Below are positions 6,240-14,779 of a stretch of 17,131 bases of DNA, one piece after another. The stretch is from Wenzhouxiangella sp. (lineage in GTDB: Bacteria > Pseudomonadota > Gammaproteobacteria > Xanthomonadales > Wenzhouxiangellaceae): NCBI GenBank assembly GCA_007127425.1, contig SKZJ01000241.1, forward strand, positions 1 to 17,131, in the 5' to 3' direction. The notes beneath the pieces were generated by a model. The model was given only the letters and a program-made list of their open reading frames with translations, ran no database searches and was not told the DNA's origin. Numbering within the stretch: the stretch's first letter is position 1; each line of letters begins with the position of its first letter. A program made the translations under genes and the position numbers.

Positions 6240-7640
6240 TCACCTTGCGGCGGACTGGTAGGCCTGGCCAAACCACTTGTAGGCCTCGCCGTATTCCATT
6301 GCCGACAGGTACTGAACACCGGTCTGGTATTGGGATTCCGCGCTATTGACCGATTCTCCGGCCGCAATCATGCGATCAATGGTTTCCCGCACGATTGTCC
6401 GGACCTCCTCCATGAAGTCGGCGGTCTGCAGCGAGGCAAGCGGCTTGAAGGGAGCGACCGGCCTGCCTTGTTCGGCGAGGTTGGCCTCGATCTGCAGGCG
6501 CTGGTTCTCGCTGTGGAATTCAGCGATGAAGTCCGCGGTATCTTCAAGTGATTGATCGATCGCATCAGAGCGGGTGTTGATCAGAATGGTCAGATCCTGT
6601 TCCACACCTGCAGTGGCATCGAGCACCTCGGATTCGAGCAGCGATATGCGCAGATCCAGGTTGGTTTCCGAGATATTGATCGTCTGGATCACGCTGGTGG
6701 TTGCCGATTCAATCGAGTTCTCGATGCTCTCTTGCGTATTGGACAGATTGGAAGTGATCGTGTCTCGAGTCGAGGTGATGTTGTTGAGTGTCGAGTTCGT
6801 CAAGGCGTCAATGGCACTGTCAATGCCGGAATTCGCGGTTTGGAGTTGCCCGTGGACAAATTCCATACCGTCGTAGATTGCATTCAGTTCAGACCGACCG
6901 ACGATGTCGCCGCAGAGCTGTTCACTCTCACTGATCGCCTTGAATACGAAGTAGATGATGTCGGTGATGATGCAGGCGACGTTGACGTTGAAGCCCAGGA
7001 TCGTCAACTGGCAGAAACGTTCGGCGGTCACCTTGACGGAGTAGGCAATGATTTCATCGCGCTTGGCGTCCAGCAGGTTCTTCTCTGAAGGCCCGGGCGT
7101 CTGACAACGTCCTCCCACGTTTTCCCCACTGGCATCCCCGCCCGGCTCTCCAGTCGCAGTATCGGACTCGAAGCTCCAGTCGATATTGAAGTGCTCCCGT
7201 CCCGGAAAAGGACTACCGGGAACCAGCGACATCAGTGAATTACCTTGCAGGGTATGGGAAGCCTTGCCGAAACGAGATCGTCCCGGCTTATCTTCGCGGG
7301 ACAGGAGGCGATAACTACGATGCTCTGTAGATTGCTTGAGCGCCTGAATGAGCTCACCCATGTGGGGAGCCAGCACCTCGAACTCGTCCTCAGGGGCGAG
7401 AATCAGCTGGTCCCTGGCAGACTGGAGCTCAGCAAGGAGCTTGTCCGACATGCCCATCTCGCTAACGATGAACTCAGCATGGTCGAGCAGATCGAGCAGG
7501 TCGCCCCGAAGCAGGTCCCCGGCGACCTGTTCATCGGTCAGCTCCTGTCCGGTCTCGGCAGTTTGCGCTTCGCTGTCGATCGGCGAGCCGATCAGCACAG
7601 CGAACAAGACTGTGAAGATGATGGCTGTTCTGCTTCTCAT
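6240..7640 (-). CDS. Secreted coiled-coil protein with TPR-like C-terminus, paralog 1, function unknown
   Basis: I do not recognise a named family. The 466-residue product has a signal peptide (MRSRTAIIFTVLFAVLIGSP, probably cut after SEA near residue 25). A helical N-terminal domain (LTDEQVAGDLLRGDLLDLLD onward) and a Gly-rich linker follow. The cysteine core is GRC, RFC, VAC, QLC with the hydrophobic stretch VACIITDIIYFVF. A long helical region of repeated Ser/Thr/Asn/Ile segments (SNLSNTQESIENSIESATTS) resembles coiled-coil or apolipoprotein-like amphipathic repeats. SENQRLQIEANLA and a TPR-like end (YLSAMEYGEAYKWFGQAYQSA) match the downstream paralog. The ATG at 7640 is preferred over one 68 codons upstream, whose extension is Arg-rich and unlike a protein; GAGGAG lies 7 nt before it. 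First gene of a two-gene operon, it diverges from the hybrid sensor at 7862 across 221 bp, so that sensor is its likely regulator. Envelope localisation is inferred. Confidence 0.72.
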   Translation of the reverse strand: MRSRTAIIFTVLFAVLIGSPIDSEAQTAETGQELTDEQVAGDLLRGDLLDLLDHAEFIVSEMGMSDKLLAELQSARDQLILAPEDEFEVLAPHMGELIQALKQSTEHRSYRLLSREDKPGRSRFGKASHTLQGNSLMSLVPGSPFPGREHFNIDWSFESDTATGEPGGDASGENVGGRCQTPGPSEKNLLDAKRDEIIAYSVKVTAERFCQLTILGFNVNVACIITDIIYFVFKAISESEQLCGDIVGRSELNAIYDGMEFVHGQLQTANSGIDSAIDALTNSTLNNITSTRDTITSNLSNTQESIENSIESATTSVIQTINISETNLDLRISLLESEVLDATAGVEQDLTILINTRSDAIDQSLEDTADFIAEFHSENQRLQIEANLAEQGRPVAPFKPLASLQTADFMEEVRTIVRETIDRMIAAGESVNSAESQYQTGVQYLSAMEYGEAYKWFGQAYQSAAR

Positions 7641-7820
7641 TGGAGTACTCCTCTGAACGTTTCCTGGCCGGGCCAGTCGGTGCGGCCGACCGCGATTCCG
7701 GACTCTCGAGCCACAGGCAGCACGGTGAGCCCGCGAACTCGTGGCTTCCAATGCTGAACGCTTGCCCGCCCGACGACTCGACCTGAGGTTGCGGATTTCC
7801 GACCGGATGTTGAAAATCGC

Positions 7821-7826
7821 TATACT
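7821..7826 (+). promoter_or_regulatory. Probable -10 element of the hybrid sensor gene
   Basis: TATACT matches the sigma-70 -10 consensus at 5 of 6 bases and would start transcription near 7833, giving a leader of about 29 nt. The -35 region about 17 bp upstream (CCGACC) is poor, suggesting an activated or weak promoter. Confidence 0.45.
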
Positions 7827-7840
7827 TTGCGTGTTTTCAG

Positions 7841-7873
7841 ACACATTTTTGATGTGTACTTATGAAACACATC
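7841..7873 (+). repeat. Three-arm ACACAT/ATGTGT inverted repeats over the hybrid sensor start codon
   Basis: Arm A is ACACAT (7841-7846), arm B GATGTGT (7851-7857) and arm C ACACATC (7867-7873). B can pair with A across a 5-nt loop, or with C across a 9-nt loop that contains the ATG at 7862. No Shine-Dalgarno sequence precedes the ATG. The arms may be an RNA switch in the leader or protein-binding half-sites in DNA; both are inference. Confidence 0.4.
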
Positions 7874-10800
7874 ACACTTCTAATGGTCGTGGCCTTGTCT
7901 ATACAGGTTCATGCGCAGGTCGAGGTGGCGTCGGGCTGGTCGTCTCATCACTGGGGGGTGCAGCACGGTCTCCCGGTCAATTCGATCAACGCCATGGCCC
8001 AGGACGAAAAGGGGTACCTGTGGCTGGCGACCATGGACGGACTCGCGCGCTTTGACGGTCTGAAATTCGAGGTCTTCGACTCGGCCAGCCATCCCGGTCT
8101 GGTCAGCAACCGTCTGGTGGTGCTCGAGCGGGACGGCGACGCGCTGTGGCTGCTGTCCGAGGACAATCGTCTCATCAGGTATGCCGACGGCGAGTTCGTC
8201 ACCATGAGTCGCGCGTCGGGACTGCCCGATGAGCGGGTCACGGTGTTCCACCGCAAGGCCGGGCGCTGGTGGGCCGGTACCGTTCGGGGCGCAGCGTGGT
8301 GGGATGGAACGCGATTCCACGCCCTGGATCCTGACCATTGGCCCGAGCAAACGCAGACAATCTCCTCCGACAACGACGGCGCTGTTTGGCTAGGTTCGCC
8401 GAATGGCCGTGTGGTGCGCTGGCTCGACGGCCAGATCGACCTGGACCTGGATCTGGGTGAAGCGGTCTGGACGCTGGCCCCAGACATGAAACGCGGCATG
8501 TGGATCGGTCACCGGGGCGGTGTCTCGCAATGGCGCGACGGCGCGCTCGAGCCGCTGCCTCAGCCACCGGGAGGAATCAAGGACGTGATCCGGATCGAGC
8601 AGGCAGGAAAAGACGAGAAGTACCTGCACGGGAGCGTCACACTGTATCGCTTCGCCGGTGGTCAGATGGAAGTGCTGACCGAGAACCTCAACCGCTCGGG
8701 CCGCGAACAGCTGCTTCTGCCGTTGCCGGGCTCTGACGGGATGCTGGTCAATTTCGGTTCGGAGCTTCGCCAGAATGGAAAGACCGTGTTTTCCGGCCCA
8801 TCCCGCATCGACGCACTGCTGGTCGACCGAGAGCACAACGTCTGGGTCGCCACGGCGGGAGACGGACTGTACCGCCTGCGTGCCAACCCGCTGACCCATT
8901 TCGGCACCCATCCCGAGCTCGGAACAACCCCCGCTTACCCGATCGTCACCGATGCCGATGGCCAAGTCTGGGTCGGAACCGGTGGTGCCGGGTTCTTCAG
9001 GATTGACGGCGACAGCAGGATTCTCGAGCGCCCTCCCGGCGAGCATCCGATCACTGTGGTCTATTCGCTGCTGCCGCCCGACAGAGACGGCGGAGCGGCC
9101 TGGATCGGCGGCCTGGGACTGCACAGTTGGCACGACGGAGAATATTCTCAGGACGGCCTGCCACCGCGACTGAGCCTGGCCATGGTGCGGGCGCTATACC
9201 GCGACCGCGACGGCGTAATCTGGGCGGGCACCGAAGCCGACGGACTTTGGTGTCTCGACAAGGATCAATGGCATCAGGTGGAAGTGCCCGCACCACTGTC
9301 TTCGGCGCGCGTTCGGGTAATGACCGAAGACACCGATGGCAACCTTTGGCTGGGGACCAACGGTGACGGCGTGTTGCGCTATTCGCAAGGACGTTTCGAA
9401 GCCATCGGCAAGGATCACGGCCTGGCGAGCCGGTTGGTCCGCGCGCTCCATCTGGACGCGAGCGGCAGGCTCTGGATTGGGACCGAAACCCGCGGCTTGT
9501 GCCGGATCCGAAACCCGGCCGACCCGCCGGCGAGTCTTGCGGTCGGCTGCATCGATCGCGACCTGGGCCTACTCCACCACGGTATCCACCAGATCCTGCC
9601 CGACGGCTTGGGCCATTTCTGGATGAGTACCAATCGCGGGATCTTCCGGGTCGCGGTGGCGCATCTGGACGAGGTGCTCGACGCCGTTGAAGGCGGTCGT
9701 TCGGCGAGGCTCGCGCCGGAAAAGATCATCGAGGCCGAAGGCCTGCCTAACCGCGAGGCCAATGGTGGCGTGCAGTCGGCCGGAACGGTCGGACCGGACG
9801 GCCGACTGTGGTTTCCGACCATGGGCGGCCCGGTCGCGATCGACCCGCGCAAGATCGACGAGCATCAATTGGTCCCCGACGCCGTCATCGAGGGACTGAT
9901 CTTCGATCACGAGTTGCAGCAGCCAAGGGCGTCAACGCTGGAGTTGCCAGTCGGCCGGCGCGATCTTTCCTTCATCTACACCGCGCCCAGTTTCGTCGAC
10001 CCGTCCAATCTCCACTTCGAGTACCGTCTGATCGGATACGAACCCGTCTGGCAGAGTGCAAGAACGCGAAGGCGGATCGACTTCACCAACCTTCCACACG
10101 GAAGCTACCAGTTCGAGGTGCGTGCGCTGGCTGCGGCGGGCACCCCCGGGGCAATCGCGACGCAAGCCTTCGAACTGCCTCCTCGGCTGATCGAGACCGG
10201 CCTGTTCCGGAGTGCGGTCCTGGCGCTTGTGTTTGGTCTTCTGGTGCTGACCTGGCGCCTGCGCGAGCACCGCAATCGCGCCGAGCGGGTCCGGCTTGAG
10301 TCGCTGATCGCCGAGCGCACTGCCGAACTTGATCGGCAAAGGACCGATGCTGAGTGCGCGCGCGACGAACTGGCCCGCCAGGCCGATCGCCTGCGCACAC
10401 TGGACCGTGAAAAGCGTGAGTTTTTCGCCAGCATCAGCCACGAATTGCGGACACCGCTGTCGCTGCTGATCGGACCGCTTGACCAAGTGGAACAGGACCC
10501 GCAACTGCTCGTCGAACAGGTGCCGCTGATGCGCCGCAACGCACGCCGGCTCAACCGCTTGGTCGAACAGATCCTCGACCTGCAGCGCATCGAGGCCGGT
10601 CAAATGCGGGTCAGCACCGAATTGCACGATCTGGCCGTCTGGACCGAGTCGCTGGTGGACCTGTTCCGTCCATTGGCGAGCCAGCGCGGGATCGAGCTTG
10701 AGTTACTCACGCCGGCAGAGGGCATTCTCGCCTGGTTCGACGCCCTGCAGATGGACAAGGTACTGGGCAACCTGCTGTCGAACGCGATCAAGTACTGTCG

Positions 10801-11935
10801 CCCCGGGGACCGGGTCGAGATCCGCATTGCGAGAGACGGTGAGCAGGCGCAAATCCGCGTATCCGACACAGGCCCCGGCATATCAGCCAGGCATCTGCCG
10901 AAGCTTTTCGATCGCTTCTACCGCGCCGAGATTCCGGGTTCTCCGATCGAGGGCACCGGCATCGGGCTGGCGCTCAGCCGTGAACTGATGTTGTTGCACG
11001 GCGGCGAAATCGAGGCAGAAAGCCATCCCGGAGCCGGTACCGTATTCACGCTTCAGTGGCCCGCCCGCGCCTCGGACGGACACGTTGATCAGGCCACAAC
11101 CGACACCGTCAACCCGCTCCCAAAGCCGACCGTGGAAATCGAACGACAGGCGAGCGCGGGGCGCAAACGGCTGCTGCTGGTCGACGACAACGTCGACATG
11201 CACGACTGGCTGGAGAGTGCGCTGGGACAGGATTTCATCGTGGACCTGGCGGGCGATGGCGTAGAGGCCCTGGAAAGGATCGATCAGGCTTTGCCGGACG
11301 TGATCGTGAGCGACTGGATGATGCCGAACATGGACGGCATCGAGTTTCTGGAAGCGCTGCACCGACGCGCCGACTGTGCCGGCCTGCCTGTCATCATGTT
11401 GACCGCCCGGGGAGAGGTCAGTGATCGCACCGGAGCCCACCGCGCCGGCGCGCTTGCCTATGTGGCCAAACCGTTCAACCTCGAGATGCTGCGCGCGCAG
11501 GTTGACAGCGTTCTCGAGCAGCAGCAGCGCCTGCGCCTGCGCCTGGCCGCCGAAGCGGCGCACGGGACCGGGCCGGAACCGGCTGAGCGTTCGGCTTTTT
11601 GCAGTCGCGTTCTGGCCGCCATCGACCGGCATCTGCACGATCCCGAATTCAGTGTGGGAGGCCTCGCCAAAGAGCTCGCCATGGACAGGACCGCGCTGTT
11701 TCGAAAGCTCAGACGGGAACTGGACGTGACCCCCTCCGGACTGCTGCGGGAGCGGCGCCTGGAAAAGGCCGCCGAACTGCTGGGTATGCGGATGGGGACC
11801 GTCAGCGAAGTGGCTTATGCGGTCGGTTTCGGCAGCCTGGACGGATTCACCCGCGCCTTCCGCCGCCGCTTCGGCGAGCCGCCCTCGGCGAGTATCGCGC
11901 AAGTGGCCAGACCAGCCGGCAAGCACGACGACTGA
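7862..11935 (+). CDS. Hybrid two-component system: periplasmic propeller sensor, histidine kinase, receiver and AraC regulator
   Basis: This 1357-residue one-protein signalling system runs from periplasm to DNA. After a signal peptide (cut after VHA, residue 18) come about 13-14 two-component propeller repeats, such as LWLATMDGLARFDG and LWLGTNGDGVLRYSQG, enough for two seven-bladed propellers (about 25-690). A Y_Y_Y domain (about 700-765) and a single membrane helix (about 784-800) follow. The kinase has phospho-acceptor H860 (SHELRTP), N974 (NLLSNAIKY), D1002 (DTGPG) and the G box at 1031 (GTGIGLALS). The receiver has acidic D1108/D1109, phospho-acceptor D1151 (SDWMMP) and K1203. An AraC-type double helix-turn-helix closes the protein (about 1263-1345). 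All key residues are present. This architecture is best known from Bacteroidetes, where such sensors detect oligosaccharides and activate neighbouring genes. Here no glycan genes flank it; the divergent paralog pair is the natural target. It converges on bphP with 36 bp between the stops. Ligand unknown. Confidence 0.95.
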   Translation: MKHITLLMVVALSIQVHAQVEVASGWSSHHWGVQHGLPVNSINAMAQDEKGYLWLATMDGLARFDGLKFEVFDSASHPGLVSNRLVVLERDGDALWLLSEDNRLIRYADGEFVTMSRASGLPDERVTVFHRKAGRWWAGTVRGAAWWDGTRFHALDPDHWPEQTQTISSDNDGAVWLGSPNGRVVRWLDGQIDLDLDLGEAVWTLAPDMKRGMWIGHRGGVSQWRDGALEPLPQPPGGIKDVIRIEQAGKDEKYLHGSVTLYRFAGGQMEVLTENLNRSGREQLLLPLPGSDGMLVNFGSELRQNGKTVFSGPSRIDALLVDREHNVWVATAGDGLYRLRANPLTHFGTHPELGTTPAYPIVTDADGQVWVGTGGAGFFRIDGDSRILERPPGEHPITVVYSLLPPDRDGGAAWIGGLGLHSWHDGEYSQDGLPPRLSLAMVRALYRDRDGVIWAGTEADGLWCLDKDQWHQVEVPAPLSSARVRVMTEDTDGNLWLGTNGDGVLRYSQGRFEAIGKDHGLASRLVRALHLDASGRLWIGTETRGLCRIRNPADPPASLAVGCIDRDLGLLHHGIHQILPDGLGHFWMSTNRGIFRVAVAHLDEVLDAVEGGRSARLAPEKIIEAEGLPNREANGGVQSAGTVGPDGRLWFPTMGGPVAIDPRKIDEHQLVPDAVIEGLIFDHELQQPRASTLELPVGRRDLSFIYTAPSFVDPSNLHFEYRLIGYEPVWQSARTRRRIDFTNLPHGSYQFEVRALAAAGTPGAIATQAFELPPRLIETGLFRSAVLALVFGLLVLTWRLREHRNRAERVRLESLIAERTAELDRQRTDAECARDELARQADRLRTLDREKREFFASISHELRTPLSLLIGPLDQVEQDPQLLVEQVPLMRRNARRLNRLVEQILDLQRIEAGQMRVSTELHDLAVWTESLVDLFRPLASQRGIELELLTPAEGILAWFDALQMDKVLGNLLSNAIKYCRPGDRVEIRIARDGEQAQIRVSDTGPGISARHLPKLFDRFYRAEIPGSPIEGTGIGLALSRELMLLHGGEIEAESHPGAGTVFTLQWPARASDGHVDQATTDTVNPLPKPTVEIERQASAGRKRLLLVDDNVDMHDWLESALGQDFIVDLAGDGVEALERIDQALPDVIVSDWMMPNMDGIEFLEALHRRADCAGLPVIMLTARGEVSDRTGAHRAGALAYVAKPFNLEMLRAQVDSVLEQQQRLRLRLAAEAAHGTGPEPAERSAFCSRVLAAIDRHLHDPEFSVGGLAKELAMDRTALFRKLRRELDVTPSGLLRERRLEKAAELLGMRMGTVSEVAYAVGFGSLDGFTRAFRRRFGEPPSASIAQVARPAGKHDD

Positions 11936-11971
11936 TACGGTTCGGGCCACAAATTCAGCGGACTATGGGCG

Positions 11972-13999
11972 TCAGTCGTTGCTGACTTCGACTCGGTTGC
12001 GCCCGCCCTCCTTGGCGGCATACAGCGCCAGGTCGGCGCGTTTGACCAGCTCGCGGCGCTGCTCACCCGCTTGGTGCACGGCCAGCCCGAAGCTCGCCGT
12101 CACCCTGCCGTAGTCACGAATTTCCAAAGCCGCAATCGCCGCTCGCAGCCGCTCAGCCAGGTGGGCTGCACCCTCGGGCGCGGTGTTGGTAGCCAGCACC
12201 ATGAATTCTTCACCGCCCCAGCGGCCAACGTGATCGGTGTCGCGCAGCTGGGTTGAAACGGTCCGTGCAACTTCTGCCAGCACTTCATCGCCGGCCTCGT
12301 GACCCCAGGTATCGTTGAAGTGCTTGAAATGGTCGATATCGAACATCGCCAGCGCGCAGGGTCGGCCGTAGCGTTCGGCCACCGAAATCTCGTGGTCGAT
12401 CGCCTCTTCCATTCGGTAGCGATTCCAGAGCCCGGTGAGATGGTCGCTGGTGGCCAGGCGCTCGAGCCGCTGGTTGAGCCGACTGATCTCCCCGGCGGCG
12501 ATCAGCACGGCCAGATCGCTGGCCAGATCCGTGGCGGCACGCCGTTCCACCGGGAGCCAGAGGGCGCTCTTCCCGCGCACGGTTTCCTTCCAGGATTCGA
12601 AGCTCTGACGCGGTGACAGTCGGCCACTTTGCCGGTCGATTGCCTTGTCTGGATTGCCCGCCCAGATGCGGGTTTCGGACTTCTCCGGGCGAAAAAACAG
12701 CAGCCAGGCGTCGCGTGGACTCCGGATCGGCAGCGGTACCGCCAGCAAGCCCGCGGCCCGGACGGGTTCGCAGAACTCGGCCAGCCCGGTCCGGCCGAGT
12801 TCGCGCGATGACCAGGCCAGCTCGCCCGAATGATGTTTGCCCAGCCAGTCGACGATGGCAGCAATCGAGTCCGCACCCGGCACGTTCCCCACGGTGGCCA
12901 CCCGATCTCCAGCCAACAGCACCAGGCCACCGGCGTGGAAGACCTTCAGCCAGGCCGTTCCGTGACGTGCCACAATCTCTCCCCAGTCCGAAAACTCCCC
13001 GCGCTGGTCGACCAGCATTTCGCGACTGTCATTGGCCCGTTGTATCAGCGCGGCTTCCTCGCGTGCCTGGATCAGTTCGAGTTGAAAACAGGCGGTCTGC
13101 ACCATGGCGCGCAGGGCATCGCGCAGCGCCGGCGACAGGATATTGGGTGATTTTCCATGGCAGGCCAGCAGCCCCCACAGCCGACGGTTCAAGTGCAATG
13201 CGATCGACATCGACGCGACCACGCCCATGTTGGCCAGGTAGCTGACATGGATCGGTGCGACCGCACGCAGAATGCCGCGCGAGAGGTCGAGGGGTGAATC
13301 GTCGACCGGAGCACTTGCCGGAACCAGCGGCACGGACTGGGCCGTTGCATCCGGGATGTCACGCACGCGCTTGATGCTGTAGAGCCGACGAACCTGCTCG
13401 GGAATGTCGCTGGCTGGAAAGTGGTGACCGAGGTAACTGTCGGCTCCCTCGGCCAGGCTTTCGGCGACGACACTCCCGTTCCAGTCCTCGTCGAACCGAT
13501 AGATCATCACCCGATCGTAGCCGGCCAACTCGCGCACCAGGGCAGTCAATGCCCGCAGCAGTCCGTCCCGGGTCGTGTAGCCGGACAGATCCTTCTGCCA
13601 GTCGGCCATCGCGCCGAACAGCCAACGCTCGGGATAGCCGGAAATCGGCTCCAGTTCGGCCACCACCCGCGAACCGCTGCGATACGGGAGCAGGCTAAAG
13701 CGCTGTGCCCGGCCGCGGATACGCAGCGACATAATCAGCGCACCGTAACGGTTCGGTGAGTCGAGCTGGGTGTGGATCTGATTGAACCAGCGGCGAGTGA
13801 ACAGCTGCTCGGGCGTCATTACAAGCGCATCCTCCGGCGACACACCGAGCAGTGACTCAAGATTGGCGCTGACCTGGCGGACCTCCTGGAGCCGTTCGTC
13901 CATGGCAACCAGCGCACCGTGCGGCTGAATCGCTCCCGGGATATGCACCGGCTCGCGCTCACAAGCCTCGAGCGCGGCTTCCAGTTCCCGCTCGTCCAT
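11972..13999 (-). CDS. bphP: Bacteriophytochrome diguanylate cyclase (PAS-GAF-PHY-GGDEF)
   Basis: This 675-residue cytoplasmic photoreceptor should bind biliverdin at C13, in the classic N-terminal context ACEREPVHIPGAIQPHG. PAS spans about 15-115. GAF (about 130-300) carries the PASDIP motif with D198, H251 (PIHVSYLANMG) and H281 (ACHGK). PHY (about 305-485) shows tongue motifs WAGNP and PRQSF. The output is a GGDEF domain (about 510-670) with active GGEEF at 595-599 and an RxxD inhibitory site at 586-589, exactly five residues before it. Red/far-red light would therefore modulate c-di-GMP synthesis with product feedback. There is no EAL domain and no histidine kinase, which separates it from kinase-type phytochromes. 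The start at 13999 has AAGGAG about 10 nt upstream and puts C13 near the N-terminus as expected; an in-frame ATG 15 codons earlier is less likely. It lies 46 nt downstream of bphO, whose product supplies the chromophore. Confidence 0.93.
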   Translation of the reverse strand: MDERELEAALEACEREPVHIPGAIQPHGALVAMDERLQEVRQVSANLESLLGVSPEDALVMTPEQLFTRRWFNQIHTQLDSPNRYGALIMSLRIRGRAQRFSLLPYRSGSRVVAELEPISGYPERWLFGAMADWQKDLSGYTTRDGLLRALTALVRELAGYDRVMIYRFDEDWNGSVVAESLAEGADSYLGHHFPASDIPEQVRRLYSIKRVRDIPDATAQSVPLVPASAPVDDSPLDLSRGILRAVAPIHVSYLANMGVVASMSIALHLNRRLWGLLACHGKSPNILSPALRDALRAMVQTACFQLELIQAREEAALIQRANDSREMLVDQRGEFSDWGEIVARHGTAWLKVFHAGGLVLLAGDRVATVGNVPGADSIAAIVDWLGKHHSGELAWSSRELGRTGLAEFCEPVRAAGLLAVPLPIRSPRDAWLLFFRPEKSETRIWAGNPDKAIDRQSGRLSPRQSFESWKETVRGKSALWLPVERRAATDLASDLAVLIAAGEISRLNQRLERLATSDHLTGLWNRYRMEEAIDHEISVAERYGRPCALAMFDIDHFKHFNDTWGHEAGDEVLAEVARTVSTQLRDTDHVGRWGGEEFMVLATNTAPEGAAHLAERLRAAIAALEIRDYGRVTASFGLAVHQAGEQRRELVKRADLALYAAKEGGRNRVEVSND

Positions 14000-14045
14000 A
14001 TCCGCTATCTCCTTCAAGGAGTTGGTGCTGGTGCTGACAAGCAAT

Positions 14046-14648
14046 CTAGCGCATTTCGACGTCGCCTTTCATGCTATCGAAGGCCTCCAGTTCCGCCCGG
14101 TAGGCGGCAAACGCCGCTCGGGCACTTGCTACAGCTTGCTCAAGGGCTTCATGAGCTTCCAGTTCGTGTTCGAGGATTGCCAGCAAGGTGTCGTACTCAC
14201 CGGATATTCTCGCCTCACTGAAGAATCGGCACGGTACGGTATCGAACAGACTGGACTGGATGCACCTGGCAATGACCGCACTCCCTTGGCGCGAACCCTC
14301 CAGTACGTAAACCCGGCCCCACCAGCTCGCACGTCCATCCGAAGGTTCCGCGGGAGTCGGCGAAACCGCAGGAACGGGCCAGCCCAGTTCCAGCAGGTCG
14401 GCTTCCAGCAGTTCAAGTCGTGGTGACAGGTGGAGTCTCGTCTCGAAATGATGGCGGCTTTGATGAACCCGCTGTTCCAGCCAGGCATGCGGTCGGTACA
14501 TGGCTGCGAGCGATTCGGCGTACTGCTCGCAGGTCAGCTCACTGCTTGTCAGTCGCTGCATCAATGGGTGATGGTCCAGGGCGTGGTGAGCCGACGCCGT
14601 GTCACGGCGCAAGGTCTGATGCACGTATCCACGTTGATGACTGCTCAT
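14046..14648 (-). CDS. bphO: Biliverdin-producing heme oxygenase (BphO type)
   Basis: This 200-residue cytoplasmic heme oxygenase opens heme to biliverdin, iron and CO. Recognisable features are the proximal-histidine segment LRRDTASAHHAL (likely ligand H21, in the family pattern LRxxTxxxHxxL) and the distal-helix signature YVLEGSRQGSAVIAR at about 114-128. It lies immediately upstream of the phytochrome gene on the same strand with a 46-nt gap, the standard bphO-bphP arrangement, and it makes that protein's chromophore. An iron-acquisition role is possible but less likely from context. The ATG at 14648 is chosen by fit to family length. The frame stays open 30 codons further upstream but that part is Cys/Arg-rich and not protein-like. 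The ribosome site (CTTGAAACC region) is weak, so translation may be modest or the start slightly off. Confidence 0.88.
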   Translation of the reverse strand: MSSHQRGYVHQTLRRDTASAHHALDHHPLMQRLTSSELTCEQYAESLAAMYRPHAWLEQRVHQSRHHFETRLHLSPRLELLEADLLELGWPVPAVSPTPAEPSDGRASWWGRVYVLEGSRQGSAVIARCIQSSLFDTVPCRFFSEARISGEYDTLLAILEHELEAHEALEQAVASARAAFAAYRAELEAFDSMKGDVEMR

Positions 14649-14779
14649 GGTTTCAAGATAGCAGCTTGCACCGAGTCTGTGCGATGCAGAGGTGCAGCCC
14701 AATCTCCCTGCGGCAACTACGTAGCGACATCGTGTCACAGCATTGTTAGTTTTCCGGGAAACTTACCAGGAAGCACTTC
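14649..14779. promoter_or_regulatory. Divergent promoter region of bphO-bphP and the DoxX-like gene
   Basis: These 131 bp must hold promoters for both directions. I can see two small palindromes close together, CTACGTAG (14717-14724) and GACA-TCG-TGTC (14726-14736), plus TTTCC-G-GGAAA (14751-14761). On the minus strand TATCTT, about 8 nt before the bphO start, is too close to serve as a -10 for a normal leader. No confident -35/-10 pair emerges, and no PpsR-type TGT-N12-ACA site is present. Confidence 0.35.

Noticed and set aside
7641..7844. 68-codon N-terminal extension of paralog 1
   Set aside because: The extension is Arg/Ser-rich, precedes a proper signal peptide, and the ATG at 7640 has a strong GAGGAG ribosome site.
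10883..11950. 355-codon minus-strand frame opposite the kinase/receiver/AraC part of the hybrid sensor
   Set aside because: The plus-strand reading carries all kinase, receiver and AraC motifs; the antisense frame has none.
14649..14738. 30-codon N-terminal extension of heme oxygenase
   Set aside because: It lacks protein-like character and would exceed the usual N-terminus of the family; ATG at 14648 fits better.
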